64,000 nucleotides of DNA from contig CP136891.1 in the NCBI GenBank assembly GCA_034359265.1, positions 50,212,001 through 50,276,000 of the forward strand. The letters are read 5' to 3'. Every line of letters begins with the position of its first letter. Position 1 is the stretch's first letter. The DNA is from Canna indica (lineage: Eukaryota; Streptophyta; Magnoliopsida; Zingiberales; Cannaceae). Made by a program: the position numbers and the translations under genes. The notes beneath the pieces were generated by a model. The model was not told where the DNA came from. It saw only the letters and a list, made by a program, of their open reading frames with translations, and searched no databases. Of the stretch, positions 19,720-32,250 are shown piece after piece.

Positions 19720-20269
19720 TGTCACGCCCCGACTCAGGGTCCCGTGACCGGCCAGGGTATACGTGCTTATACCCCGAAGCCTTGCCCATGCACATGACAA
19801 AATAAATAGTGTAGTGGAAAGAAAACAACAAGTTTTATTTTAAAGGAAATGCAAATCAATAACAAGTTTAGATTAATAACTCAGAAGTAAAGAAAATGAG
19901 GAAATACGATTAGGTTCAACAGTTCAAAAGTTCAGTCAAATAAAACCTGAAATAATAACATAAATGCCCTCAAGCTACAACGCCAAAGCAAGCTAATACA
20001 ATGCATGACACTACCAAAAGAAAAACTCGACTACGACCCTAACTAGGACAGCTATGAGATCCAACGGCTCCTCTGCCCTTTGCGCCAAGTGCATCCAACC
20101 CACCTCAACGGTCAGGTGCAAAACAAAAATCACACGACAACGGGTGAGTTCAAAGAACTCAGCGAGCGACTTTATCCGCCCTCGCAAATAAACACAGAGA
20201 TAACATAAATAAATTCTACCTCTAAAAAGGTCACATCACAAAAATGTGACTAGCAACCAGGCCAGAAGG

Positions 20270-20645
20270 CCATCCATGCCCACGACATCTATCTCTTCAA
20301 AGAGGTGCATCAGGCCGAAGCCCTACCATGCCCGAAGGCAACGTCACCTAAAAAATGTCGAGCCCTACCATGCCCAAAGGCAACATCACCATCACAGAGG
20401 TGCATCGGGTCGAAGCCCTACCATGCCCAAAGGCAACATCACCATCAATGAGGTGCATCGGGTCGAATCCCTACCATACCTAAAGGAAACATCATCGTCA
20501 AGAGGTGCATCAAGTCGAATCCCTACCTTGCCCAAAGGCAACATCACCATCAAGAGGTGCATCGGGTCGAATCCCTACCATGCCCAAAGGCAACATCACC
20601 ATCAAGAGGTGCATCGGGTCGAATCCCTACCATGCCTAAAGGTAA
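20270..20645. repeat. Minisatellite, about 50-bp unit, six to seven copies
   Basis: Unit of the form 'gaggtgcatcgggtcgaa' then 'ccctaccatgcccaaaggca' then 'acatcaccatcaa'. It stays open as a frame for 139 codons because the unit is almost a multiple of three, but no protein is implied. Confidence 0.9.
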
Positions 20646-21919
20646 CCGCGCAGATATCAGGATAATCGGGAAAGACCCTCTGAACTTATCCTGCAAGTTG
20701 GGAATTGACATCCAACCACACGGGCGTAGCCCGTAACCCGGCTCCTAAATGAGCCCCTCCGCCATTCCCAAGGATATGATGCATCAAGACCTAAGTCAAG
20801 ATTCTCCTACGGTGTCCTAAGGGTGTCCTCACTATGAAGCGTCTCAACACTTCAAACACGATCCTTACCCTTTAGACCCGCAACGTCATGAACCCGTGTG
20901 GTTTTATTTCATATTTCATTCATACATTGTAAGTTGGTTCATAACAGATTATGCTCACCCTTAGACCCAATTTTAATTATAGAATTAAAATCTAGATCAT
21001 CACAATTAGGGTTTTGTTTTAGAGTTTTGTTTTAGGGTTTTGTTCTGCCTAGAAGTGCTATGTATACGCCGAACCTACTCTTCAAAGTGTGTCCTATGTT
21101 TCCAAACTATATTTTTTAGTCAAAACGATAGGTTACATGACTATAATCAGAGATCTAATCACATAATAACAGAGAAATAAAAAATCAGCCCAGATTCAAT
21201 AAACAGCACATAAATTTCAGAAAGCTGAAATTTCCAGCACAACATGAAATAAAATCCGAATTTTGCATAATTAAATTCCTAAATTTATAAAATCACAAAT
21301 TCATGTCATCAAGCCAATCATGCATACAATCTCATAATTTTTATTCAATAAAAACTAGCATATATATCAAGAATCCCTAAACCAAGAATCAAGGAAATTA
21401 AATTAATTCTTTAGCATCAAGAACCTCTAGAACTCCAAGATGAGGTTTGCACCCAAGATTCACAAGATTTAATTATAAAATCACAGATCTTCCCTTAAAC
21501 ATAAATTCAATGATATGAGATCAAACTTTAAGATCTAAGCATGACTTAGAAACCCAGAAAATCTCAAGAACACAAAAGGACATTATCAAAATCAAGAATC
21601 CTCAAGGCGGCTTCAAGAAAATTCAAAGAAAACCCGAATAGGAGGGATAAAACCACTCACCTTGATTAGGAAAATGATTTAGAGAAGAACTTCCAAGGGG
21701 CGATATCCAAATCCAGCCCTAAAGGGGGCGGCTCGACTCCACAAGGGAGAAAGAGGGGCGACGGCTCCACTCAAGCCGACGGCTCTAAGAAGAGGAAGGA
21801 AGGAGGGGCGGCGGCTCCTCCTCAAGCCGGCTGCTCCAAGATGGGGAGAGAGAGAGGGGAAGAGGGGAGGATGGCTCGGCTGCTAGGCTTGAGGGCGGAG
21901 GCTCCTCCTCTCACAATTG

Positions 21920-21966
21920 TGTGGCTCCAAAAGTTGGAGCCACAACCCAAGGGAGGGGGTTTTATA
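21920..21966 (-). promoter_or_regulatory. LTR TATA box (21,960-21,966) and leader stem-loop (21,920-21,944)
   Basis: On the minus strand TATAAAACCCCCTCCC is followed by a perfect stem of GTGGCTCCAA and TTGGAGCCAC with a 3-nt loop. The same TATA context and stem core occur on the plus strand at 45,229-45,275. Confidence 0.65.
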
Positions 21967-22320
21967 ATTCCTCATCAACCCTAACCCTTCTAACCTAAGC
22001 CCAACCCGCATCCACTTAAACCAAGACCAACCCGCTAACCCGATAACTTAATTAAATCATAAGCATCTAATTAAATGCATCCACATAGGCATAATTCATA
22101 ATTATCCAAACACCACAATAATTAAAAATAATTCCAATCACTCTAACCTAATTTCATAAATTCATAAATTTATATTTTTCTTACCCGTGCTCGCAAGCTT
22201 GCTCCGGACCAAGAGTCGACTCGGCTCGACCACGAACTAGTCCGCTAGGCTGGCAAACACACGCAACAACAAAAATAATAATAATAATAATAATTTAAAT
22301 ATTTAGGATATTAAATAGAG

Positions 22321-23030
22321 CTTGGTATGAGAGACTCACCCAGTTCCTACTCTTGAAAGGCTACAAAAGAGGAAGAGCATATCAGACCTTGTTCATCAAA
22401 AGAAAGGGATCTCAACTGGTAATTGTTCAAATTTATGTTGATGATATAGTTTTAGGTTTAACCTCTAAAATTTATGTTAAAGAATTTGTGGATGACATGA
22501 AATCTGAGTTTGAAATGAGCATGATAGGAGAAATGAGTTATTTTCTTAGTCTTTGGGTAAATCAATCTAAAGATGGCATATTTATCTCTCAGAGTAAGTA
22601 TGCAAGAAATCTTATTCACAAGTTTGGTCTAGACAGTTCCAAGGCGGTTAGAACTCCTATCTCTACTCATAAAAAACTGAGTAAAATTGATGAAGGCAAA
22701 AGTGTTGACCCTAGTCTATACAAAAGTATGATTAGCAGTTTATTGTATTTGACTGCTAGCAGACCTAGCTTATATTTCAGTGTTGGATTGTGTGACAGAT
22801 ATCAAGCTAATCCAAAGGAGTCTCATCTATAGGCAGTCAAATGAATTCTCAAATATGGAAAAAGTACATCAGGTGGTTGCTTCTATATTGGAATAAATTT
22901 GGTGGCATGATTAAGTACAAGCAAAACTCTATCTCTCTTTCTTCGACAGAAGCAGAATTCCTGGCAGCAGGCAATTGCAGCATATAGCTTATGTAGATGA
23001 GAAATATGTTGCTTGATTATGGTTTAAAAC
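22321..23030 (+). pseudogene. Copia reverse transcriptase, C-terminal half, into RNase H linker
   Basis: Resumes with AWYERLTQFLL, then the catalytic box IVQIYVDDIVLGL (about 22,423-22,462, YVDD), SEFEMSMIGEMSYFLSLWV and ISQSKYARNLIHKFG. It continues with RTPISTHKKLSKIDEGKSVDPS, SLLYLTASRPS and, frameshifted after 22,832, the STAEAEFLAAG-like stretch near 22,943. It is cut at 23,035 by another LTR. Confidence 0.9.
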
Positions 23031-23035
23031 AGGAA

Positions 23036-25278
23036 TGTAATACCCGAAGTTTCCTAATATAAAATTTTGTGGTGCAGCGCTCCGGATCGGTAGCTAGCGG
23101 GGTCGAGCCACGAAGTCGCCATGAGTAGAAGGTATAAATTAATCTTTTTGAATTGCTGACAAGAGCTATTTTATTATCTTGAGTTGGGCTGATTGAGTCG
23201 AGTAGGGGTTATTTAAGTGTGGAGGGCAATTTGGACAAAACAAATATTATATTAATCCCTACCACCTCAGCCGTTGTACGGCTCAAGGACGTGAGCCGCA
23301 TGCAGCCCGAGGGGAAAGGAGAGAGGAGGAGATTCGAGTGGTGGCGCGAGAAGTTGGTGTCATCGTCGAAGATCAAAGTCGTCGTTGCTTAGATCGTCAT
23401 CCTCTTTGATCAAGGTGAGTGGTCGAACCTAGACTCATAGGTTAGGCATGTGGCTGACCCAATGAATTGGAGTTTCTGTCGATTTCTTGTGTCGAATCTC
23501 GTCGTCTCTTCAAGGTTTTTCGAGATTTAGATTCCCTTGTGCATATGGTGTCGAGTGATGAAAGTTTTCACGATGTTTTCTTGGTTTTAGGGGTCGGGCG
23601 CATAAGGGAAAAAGAGGAAAGGTCATGCCAAAATTTTCTCCAATTTCCGCGAGTTGTTTAAACCCCTTGGATCGAACTCTTTTCTTGACAGGTGATTCGA
23701 TTATTCTTGAGCGTGGTCGAAAAATCCCCCTTCTCACCTTTGAAGGACTCGGCCGAGCATGATAACCCTTGTGTAGGGTTCGGCCGAGTGGGAAAGAGGG
23801 GAAAACTCGATCAAGCATGTGATTATATCTTTTAGGGATTATATTCGTTGATTGAAGACGTAGATTAACCAATTGTTGAATGGATTGTTGGTAGTGATAA
23901 TTACATTTAAATTTTTATAAAAATATGTTCTTGAATGCACATTTATGGTTAGAACTTCGTATGGAACGTGATTCATGAAATTTCTTCATTTAATTACTAA
24001 TGCTAGTGTCAAAATTTTGCCATGCTAGACTAATTATTTCCTTGCTGGAATCTAGTAATTAAATGCAAAATTTAATTTATTTATTGTGGAAATCATGTGG
24101 CTCATGTTAGTAATTGTAGAATAGTTTCCTTAGTTTCCTTACATCTTATATGCTGTGGTGAAATGGTAATTAGAAATTTTCACGCTTATGACTTGTAGCT
24201 ACACTTTAGAAATACGGTGCGTGATACTAGATGATTATAAGGAACCTATAGGGTGTTTAATTGTCGGGGAAAACTTGAATGTAGATGAGTTAGGTCTCAT
24301 ACCTAGGGGACAATTAGCGGGCACAAGTGTGCGGCTGATGAGATCGGATACGGGTGAATGTCCGGGTTTTGATTAAGGAAACTATGTAACACTCTACTTG
24401 TGTATTGTGATTGAGATGGTCGGGCTAAGTAGCGTTGATTGCCGTAACGGCTAAGATTCGACTCCGCGGGTGATTAAGGTCTTGAGATTGCACCAGCGGG
24501 CACGCTAGGTGTTAGATTCGAGTGGTGGAGGGTCTTGAGATTTTGTCAATGGGCCACGCTAACGTTGACCCGAGTCGGGTGGGACTAGCTATCCCTAACC
24601 TAGTGGGTACCTGAGACTAGACGATCATCCAAGTTGACGAGTCCGGTGATGATTGTTTGATATTACTTGCATGGTTGTATGGACCTGTGTGGCCGAGTGT
24701 TGTATTGTGGTGAAGGCCGGGCAAGGTCGGGCCATTTAGATTGGCCAACTGGTCGGTTACCATGAGACGACTAGCATAAATTCCATATATATGTCTTATT
24801 GTTATGCATGATATCATATCGTGGATTTGAGTGGAGGCCCGGATGGACCGCTCACTGAGTTCCTCGTGAACTTACGGTTTATTGTTTTTGTTTTGCAGAG
24901 CCTGACCTGTGAGGTATGGCTTGATGGCGTGGTGCGGCTGGAGGGCAGATGGCGATGCAGATCTCGTAGGAAGCGGCCATATAGTCGTAGTCGTGTTGAT
25001 TAGAGTTGTTAGGCATGCACTGAATGGTCTTTTGTAAAACATATAACTGTTTTAAACTTTGAGATGTTCTTCTGAAAACTTGAGTTGTTTCCTTTGAATT
25101 TGAAACTGTTAAAAATTATTTTGACTTTTAATAAAGTTTGGCGTCGTTGTTTTTTTTATTCATGATTTCCCTTGTTGTTCGGTGTATATTTTTGTGTTCT
25201 TGGTCAGTGCATGTGGTAGGCTTCAGGGTATCGACACATACTCTGGCCGGTCACGCAACCCTGAGTTGGGGCGTGACA
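23036..25278 (+). repeat. Solo gypsy LTR in copia RNase H, TSD AGGAA
   Basis: TGTAATACCCG...GGCGTGACA, 2,243 bp, with perfect AGGAA duplications at 23,031-23,035 and 25,279-25,283. It contains a leader stem-loop (23,279-23,298), splice donor CAAG/GTGAGT at 23,415 and acceptor TTTTGCAG ending at 24,898, defining a possible 1,484-bp leader intron. No internal region remains, so this is the product of LTR-LTR recombination. Confidence 0.9.
23279..23298 (+). promoter_or_regulatory. LTR leader stem-loop
   Basis: CGGCTCA (23,279-23,285) pairs with TGAGCCG (23,292-23,298). A TATA-like 'tattatattaat' lies at about 23,245-23,256. Confidence 0.55.
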
Positions 25279-25283
25279 AGGAA

Positions 25284-25530
25284 GAAATGATAATATACTG
25301 TGATAATACCAGTGCTATAAATATCTCAAAAATCTCTGTTATGTATTCTCGCACTAAACACATTGATATTTGTTTTCATTACATCAGGGAGTTGGTTGAA
25401 AGAAATGAGTTGCAACTGTAATACATTTTTACAAATAAGCAAGTTGTAGATATCTTCATAAAGGCATTAAGTGGAGAAAAGTTTGAGCAGTTGAGATCCG
25501 CTCTAGGATTGTGTGTCATGTGACGCAATT
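25284..25530 (+). pseudogene. Copia RNase H C-terminal part
   Basis: EMIIYCDNTSAINISK, SRTKHIDICFHYIRELVERNEL and the VDIFIKAL...FEQLRSALGL remnant are the conserved copia RNase H tail. One premature stop lies just after 25,418. Confidence 0.85.
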
Positions 25531-25864
25531 TTTTTTATGGAGAGTGGAATAATTTAAGAATCTTTCAATTATTTTTCAACTTACTTCGTTCATTGAAGTC
25601 TTTTACTCTCCATCATTATGGTTTTTGGCAGGCATTTTGTACCTTCAATTCTCCTCTAACAACTCATTGATTTCTTTCGGCGAGAGGCTGCTATTTATGA
25701 GGATCTGAATATATGAGATTTATATTGTTAATTATGTTCTCTTAACGTTGTATTTAAGTTCAATGTCTGAAAAATAATCGTCATTTGTCGTCTTCAATCA
25801 TCCTCTTGCCTACCTCTCATCTATTTAATCTGAAGTTTCAATTGTAGATTGTAAAACTAGCAAG

Positions 25865-26588
25865 ATGAGTCTCAAGAAAAAGATGAATGCTTCTTTGGCA
25901 AAGAAAATGGTGTTTTCAAGTCATTCTGAGAAAATAGAAACACATATTTCAGTTATGTCTCCAGATAAGATATCTTCACCTCCTACCTCTCAAAGTCAAC
26001 ATCTGAGAAAGAAATAAAAAAAAAGAGCTTCTGACTGTGCTTGAAGAAGAAATGGTAGAGGTAAGGCTCAATAACCCTCAAATCTCTATCTAAAATTCCT
26101 AGTCCTTAGGAGGAGGGTAAAAGATAAAGTCAATATTTCTTTTTTATGGTGATTCTTCTAAAATTAGTAAATATTGGTACTATTTCTATGATGTTGCTGA
26201 TGAAGAGCTTGACACAATTCCAGGAACAACTGGACCTATTTTGTTTTCTCCAGTTCTTAAGACTAAGACAGTCATAGTTGAAACTGTATTTGAAGCAGTT
26301 AAAATTGCTGATGCAAAACTTGAAATAATCACTATTCCAACTACTGCTGACATAACATCAGCTCTTGCATCCAAAGCCTTGGACCTCTATCCGGCTCCTA
26401 CATCCACAGCCGAAAGAGCTATTCGTGATGATCTGTTTAAAACACAAGTGTCTTTGGCTCAGCTCCACCTACAGGTAATCTCTATTGAAAAAAAGATTCT
26501 TGAATATTTCACAACTGGTTCTGCAAGTTCTACATCTCTGCATACTGGAAGGGTCTCTGGTTCGTCCAGTCCTAACTGCTCTGAGTGA
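25865..26588 (+). pseudogene. Extra ORF after pol, sirevirus env-like type
   Basis: An ATG at 25,865 opens a 50-codon Lys/Ser-rich frame (MSLKKKMNASLAKK...). After a shift, a 115-codon frame (26,241-26,588) runs to the end with RAIRDDLFKTQVSLAQLHLQV and ISIEKKILEYF, a probable coiled coil. Sirevirus (SIRE1/Maximus) copia elements carry a second, often env-like, ORF between pol and the 3' LTR, and the position and character fit. No signal peptide or clear membrane segment is visible here. The family assignment is inference. Confidence 0.5.
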
Positions 26589-26899
26589 CTGCTTTCTCTC
26601 CTTTGACTTATTAGGCCACAAAAAGGGGGAGACTAATGGGGTGTTTAAATAAATGATTATGTTTGATAAATATTGTTTGACTGAGTCTGGTTTGAAGATT
26701 GGTTGTCTGGTTGTATTTCTCTTGTTTGTGACTGTGGTGGTTATGTCTGTGATGACTGTGACTCTGTGATGGCTGGATATTTTCTCTGATTTGGTAAATC
26801 TTGACAGTTAGTGTGCTTGTCTCTGAATCTACTCTCTTGTTTTTGCTATATGTCTTTTTTGAAATTGACTATAACAGGTTGAGTTTTTGCCAAATAAGC

Positions 26900-27925
26900 C
26901 AAAGGGGGAGAATGTTAGTGTTGGCCTTTGTATGTTGGCTGTATTTGGCAAAAGTAATGATCTCATCCATATCTATGAGAAACTCTACATATATTGAAGA
27001 CAGTCTCAATTGTGTGAAGACAATTTCAACTACTCCAACAACTTATGGTTTTCTTGTCAAAAATACAGCGCAAAAAGATGACTTTTTGTCTCCTACAAAG
27101 ATAATGACTCTTGATCTGCTTTATTAAATGATGATTCTATTTGTTATCTCTGAGATATTTTAATCATCATTTATTCTTTATTTGCCCGAATAACTGTTAT
27201 AAATATTTCGGGCGTTACTCTTTGATCTTTAAGGTTTTTAGGAGTTATGTGTTGTCTATTTGTTTATGAACCGATGACTATTGGTTATTAAACTTATGGG
27301 TTTATTAAACATCATTGATTCAGATCTTTCAATTGACACATATAAATTCAGATGAAAAGATCTGATATGCAACTCTCTCCATGTACGAACATTGTATTGC
27401 CAATTATTGAGAGGAATTAAGACTGCCGAATGCAGACTGCTGAGTGCAGAAAGGCAACAATCGACATTTTTTCTTCTATGTGAAGTTGGTTTTCGGCTAT
27501 TGACTCGCTACAACACAACGCTGTGTGGAGGACGGAACTCTATGGCTAGGATGTCATAGAGAGGCAAGTTGGTATGTACTTGTAATAACAAATATATTTT
27601 TGTTATTTTTAATTCACTACTACAGTCGGATTTCGAGTGTGAAATCCAGAGGACTTATTTTGTATTTATAGAGAGTGGATTGGGCATCTGTCTGGTGAGT
27701 GCCCCATAGATTAGGTGTCTGGTTTTGTCACTGAACTGCGTAAACAAACCTCTTGTATTTGCGTGTGCTTTTGTTTTGATTCTTACTTCGCTTTTAGTAA
27801 CAGTTGTAATAGCAGTTGCAACTTCTTATTCAACTGCCCTTAATAGAAGTTTTCTAAGAGACATATATTGTCAAATAAATTATGCTCGTCTCACTAAACA
27901 TTTACCTCTAATATTTATCTACAAT
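26900..27925 (+). repeat. Copia polypurine tract and 3' LTR (end not precise)
   Basis: AAAGGGGGAGAA (26,901-26,912) immediately precedes TGTTAGTGTTGGCC at 26,913, a copia LTR start. An earlier purine run AAAAAGGGGGAGA lies at about 26,614-26,626, and duplicated purine tracts are known in sireviruses. The 5' LTR is not in the window and the right end merges with a truncated gypsy LTR, so the end is approximate. Confidence 0.65.
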
Positions 27926-27934
27926 TGTTCATGA

Positions 27935-29231
27935 TAAATATAACAACCACACATCTAATTTAGCATGCACAAGGATAATTACTGCATTTAATTAATTAAT
28001 CACAACATTACTAAATATAGGACAGCTTAGCAAAATAATTACAACATTTATTTGATTATTCCCGGCAATTAAATATTCAATTTCAGCATACAAAATATAA
28101 TTATAGCCTAAACATAAACATGTAGGAAACCAATTTTGCATATTCCTAAGCATGTAATTAACCTACATAGCGAAATAAAAGTCATATTAATTTGCACATC
28201 TCAATCTACATTTTTCTAAATCAAGCTCTCAACAACATCATGTATTATTTAATGCTACCAAAACATTAATGCCTTGCTCGGCCGACCCTAGCATCAATGT
28301 CACTAATACGGTATTCGGTCGTACCTACACTACCTCAAACATGCCTCGGTTTTCTTCAAATCGTAACAATATATCTTCTCTACATGTCAATCATTCTAGG
28401 AATTAAATCTTCCTAATTCATTATTCCTCACCACCCACTTTACTTAGGGAAAATCCCATGTGGGCGACCCTTAAGGGTTCTAGAAAAATAATCATTACAT
28501 GATCGAAGCCTTCTCCAGTTTCTAAAGGATTCATGCGCATGACATAAATTAAATCCACAAGATCGAGACCTTTCCCCTTTCCTCACCATTCGGCTAAACC
28601 CAAAATCTAAAAAAAAAACATCATGTTGTCACAAGAAAATCAAGCATCAACAAGAATCTGATACAAGGATTCAAGAAACCCCATTGTTCTTCAAGAAATC
28701 ATCAAGAACACATCACAACATCAATTCAAGGGGTGCGGCCAAGGGGCCTTACCCTACACTTAAGGTTCAACCACTCACCTTCATCGGGAAGGAAAAAGTC
28801 AAGGTGAAGACGACCCCTTGACTCTGATCTCTGACGATGGCTCGAGATTCCGGCGCTACCCCCCTCTCTCCTCTCTCCCACCTCGACACGCGTGCGGCTC
28901 TTCTTGCTCCGTACGGTCAGTTAGGGGGTGGGTTAAGTACTCCCCCCGCCCATTTATTTGTTTAATTACCACTCTACCCCTAGGGTTTAAGTTGTTCTAC
29001 CCGACTTGACTTGTACTCGAATCGGACTCAAATCGAAACCACAATCTCGTTTCCACCCCGACATGGACCCAACATCCAACTTAATAAAAAATACTATGAA
29101 TTTTAGAACCTTACAATTTAATAAATACCCGACGATATCTTCTAATTGCGGTGATCTCGTGACTCATCTCGGCGCGTCACGGAATCGGCCCGCTAAACAA
29201 AACAGAAAATTAGAATTTTTCGAGTATTACA
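27935..29231 (-). repeat. Truncated gypsy LTR, minus strand
   Basis: The right edge reads TGTAATACTCGAAAAATTC on the minus strand (29,231 inward). The leader hairpin (28,891-28,915) and splice donor (AAG/GTGAGTGG reading down from 28,778) are present. The 3' third, including the GTGACA end, is missing at the left. It truncates the copia gag that follows. Confidence 0.65.
28891..28915 (-). promoter_or_regulatory. LTR leader stem-loop (weaker copy)
   Basis: CGTGCGG (28,891-28,897) pairs with CCGTACG (28,909-28,915), with one G-T wobble. Confidence 0.4.
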
Positions 29232-30018
29232 TTGCATTGGAAGCATGTCCACTCTCCTTGTTCTTGTTCTTGTTCTTGTTCTTGCGGGATGGCTTTCTTG
29301 TTACTCTCCACATTCTTTTGGCTAACATGCTCATTTCATTGGAAACTCCCACATCTTCGGAGGAGAAGGACGAGTAATCTTCACGGTGGGATGTCTTCAA
29401 TGCTATGTTCTTCCCTTTTTGATCTTCGTTTGCTTCTTCCTCCTTGTGACTTCTCATGTGGATTTCATGAGTTATTAAGGACTCAAGTAGCTCCGTAAGT
29501 TTCAAGGTTGAGAGATCCTTTGCTTCTTGTATTGCGATCACTTTTGGTTCCAACATTAGTGGCAAAGACCAAAGTATCTTCTTCACCCTTTCTTCTTCCT
29601 TGATTTCTTTGCCAAGAGTAAATAGACCATTAGTGATATTTTGAAATGTAGAGTACATATCATTGATAGATTCATGGTTAGAGATTCTAAATAACTCATA
29701 GTCATGCATAAGTAAATTTATCTTTGATTCTTTGACTTGAGATGTGCCTTCATGAGTAGTTTCAAGAACATGTCAAATTTCATATGCCGATTTACATGTA
29801 GCAATTCTATTGTACTCATTTATGGACATGGCACAATGCGAGGCATTCATAGCTTTAGCATTTAAAGTAAAGAGTTTATTTTCCTCAATGGACCATTCAT
29901 CTATTGGTTTAGTAGGTCTTTCATATTCAATATTAATCATTCTCCAAACCTCATTCCCTAGGGAGATAAGAAAGATTTCCATGTGATTTTTCGAATAGCT
30001 ATAGTTGTTAAGGCACAC
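29232..30018 (-). pseudogene. Copia gag (UBN2-type), 3'-truncated
   Basis: The minus-strand frames hold NYSYSKNHMEIFLIS (N-terminal gag), IATCKSAYEI, then YELFRISNHESINDMYSTFQNITNGLFTLGK, VKKILWSLP, EPKVIAIQEAKDLSTLKLTELLESL and THEI, the classical copia gag domain. A run of KNKNKNKNK comes from a (TTGTTC)n microsatellite (29,252-29,285). The gene breaks off at 29,232, before the zinc knuckle, at the edge of the gypsy LTR. One stop lies near 29,772. Only gag remains of this copy. Confidence 0.85.
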
Positions 30019-31338
30019 TAGAGGGGGGTGAATAGTGTGAGTCTAAGGTGATTGACTTCAATTATAGTTTGATCACAACTCATTCAAATTCCACTCTAGG
30101 TTTCTAAGTTATGATGAATGTTTGATATGATTATACTTGATAATGAGAATGAGAACAAGTTATGAACTAAGTAATTCAAAATATCAATGATGCAAAGCAA
30201 ACAAGATATTTAGAGTGGTCCGGGAACCTTCCCTACTCCACTACCTTGGTTCACCACCAAGGATTTCACAACTACTTGTATTAACTTTTCTTTTCATACA
30301 AATGAGTGTTAACCAAAGGCTTATCTCTCCACAATGAGAGTGTCTCTACCTCAAACCTAAGGAACTCTAAAAGTTACACGCAAGTCAAACCCAAGGTGTG
30401 TCACCCACACCTTGTTACAAATTGATTTTGAGTTGAAATGAAAACAACAAAACAACAAGTAGAAAATGCAAGGAGAAATGCTCAAGTAAATCACAAACAC
30501 TAGTTGAAGCTTCTCCTTAATGTCTCATAGAACTCCAAGCCTTATGATGATGTCCACACCAAGTTTGAGGGCTTGAGAGTGAAGGAAAAAAATGAGATAT
30601 GAAAACTAGGATTTGAACTATAGAATCACTCTTTAAGGCTCAAGAAAATATTTGATAGCTCAATGGAATAGTTGAGGACCTTAAGAAGGGAGTTTTTGGT
30701 GTATTTATAGAGTTAGTATTGGGGTATGGAAGAAAAGAGTCGTTCAAGCCTTGTGTAATTTGAAAAAGAGCCGTTTGGGGCATTCTAGAAATTCTGAGTA
30801 GTTTTTCTAGAAATTGGTTGGGGGCATTCTGGGAATTTTGGGTAGTTTGGAGATTTCTAGCCTTTCAAGCCTTATTATTTTAGGTTAACCGTTTCCAAAA
30901 ATTCCTTTAAAATATTTCTTTAATTTGTTTTTACCTAAGGAACAATTATTGGAACTTTTGATGGCAAGAAATATTCCAAATTATATAGCCCTCCAAGGAG
31001 CCCCCCCCCCCCCCCCCATAAGAAATTTCAAGACCGTTTTTTATATTTTTTTGGTTTTCAGGTTTTCGGAGTTCGGAATTCGGTTTTTGGGTTATGAACT
31101 CAATGAGGACATCAAACCAATGCTTAGGAGGATTTACAATAAAAGAAACTAAGTCCTAGACTAATTTTGACATGCTCGACTCTGAAGCCTTCGATTCTTG
31201 ATTTTTCGTAATTTTTTCCACGAACTTCGGATGCGTATCGTATGCCCACCCTGAGACCAAACCTTGATGAAACTATTAAAATAATAATTGTTATCATCAA
31301 AACTAAGAGTGTTACAAGGTTGAACCCTTGGGACAACA
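30019..31338 (-). repeat. Copia 5' LTR, minus strand
   Basis: Starts on the minus strand with TGTTGTCCCAAGGGTTC at 31,338 and ends with CACCCCCCTCTAGTGT next to gag at about 30,020. The primer-binding leader normally between LTR and gag is not seen, so that part appears deleted. It contains a run of 17 C at 31,001-31,017. The same LTR family occurs at 33,119-34,725. Confidence 0.65.
31001..31017. repeat. Homopolymer C17
   Basis: Seventeen consecutive C residues; a likely site of assembly length error. Confidence 0.95.
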
Positions 31339-32250
31339 AAGATAAGTATAAGCAAACATTCACACACACACACACATATATATATACACCTTAGTCAAAA
31401 CAAATTTCCTAGGACTACTAGAGTCCTTGCCGCCAAACTCGGGTATGCACATGTGCATCCCTACACTGGCCCTTCCTTGAGCTCTAGTCGTTTGGCAGTG
31501 TGCTCCACCACCTCATCCCAACTATACTAGTCTTAGGTGTATCCGTAACATATTGATGATTAATTATTCACAACATAATATCCATAACAATGACCAAGTT
31601 CTCATGCCTAAGTACTAGGTTTAGTATAAAACTATAATTTAACACCCAAGAGTATGACATTTAAATCAAGCATCCTTTTGAACTTAATTATGTAATAATA
31701 TGAAATTAAAAAGAGTAATTCCATATATTGCAAAACTAAAATGAAATAATTAAATCCAGAATTTACCATGCTCCAATCTAGAATTTAAAGTGTAACACGG
31801 AATTGATCCCGCAAAACCAACACCAAAAAATCGTAGGGGTCGTCCCTAACTTCCATATTACGCCTTCACCCTTGTTTTATGTTTCCACATCATTTAAACT
31901 ATGATTAATCACTGTTATCACATAATTTAGTCACACCTTAGCCTGGACGACAAGGTGAACAAACCAAGGATATCCGCTAAGCCGATAAACCCGGTTTCTA
32001 GGGGTCGACCCTTAATCTCTTATCCAAATTTATCATCTCTTTCCTAGGAACATAACTCATCAAAATCTCAGATTTATAAGAGGCCTTCAATAAGTACGAT
32101 ATCCTATATTGAACCACCTTCAACAAGGCCTTCAACGAGAGGAAGATGATGATCCGCGACCTCGCGTCAACGATCCCCAGCGACGTTGATCTCCAGCCAC
32201 CACCATCGCCCCTCCCTTATCTTCACTTTCCCAACACCTCTTGGGATGTG

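Larger units (their letters stand above)
19720..22315 (-). repeat. Solo gypsy-type LTR inserted in copia RT, TSD TAGAG
   Basis: On the plus strand it starts TGTCACGCCCCGACTC. Perfect duplications TAGAG lie at 19,715-19,719 and 22,316-22,320. Oriented on the minus strand it holds a TATA box (21,960-21,966), the leader stem-loop (21,920-21,944) and a consensus splice donor (GTGAGT reading down from 21,660). The acceptor position near 20,122 reads TTGCAC instead of TTGCAG. A 51-bp minisatellite lies at 20.27-20.64 kb. The right edge lacks the canonical CA. Confidence 0.85.

Noticed and set aside
20270..20645. Regular repeat array considered as CRISPR
   Set aside because: Plant nuclear context, no unique spacers of constant length, units contiguous.
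20246..20665. 139-codon repetitive open frame
   Set aside because: Explained by a minisatellite unit that is nearly a multiple of three; no start context or domain.
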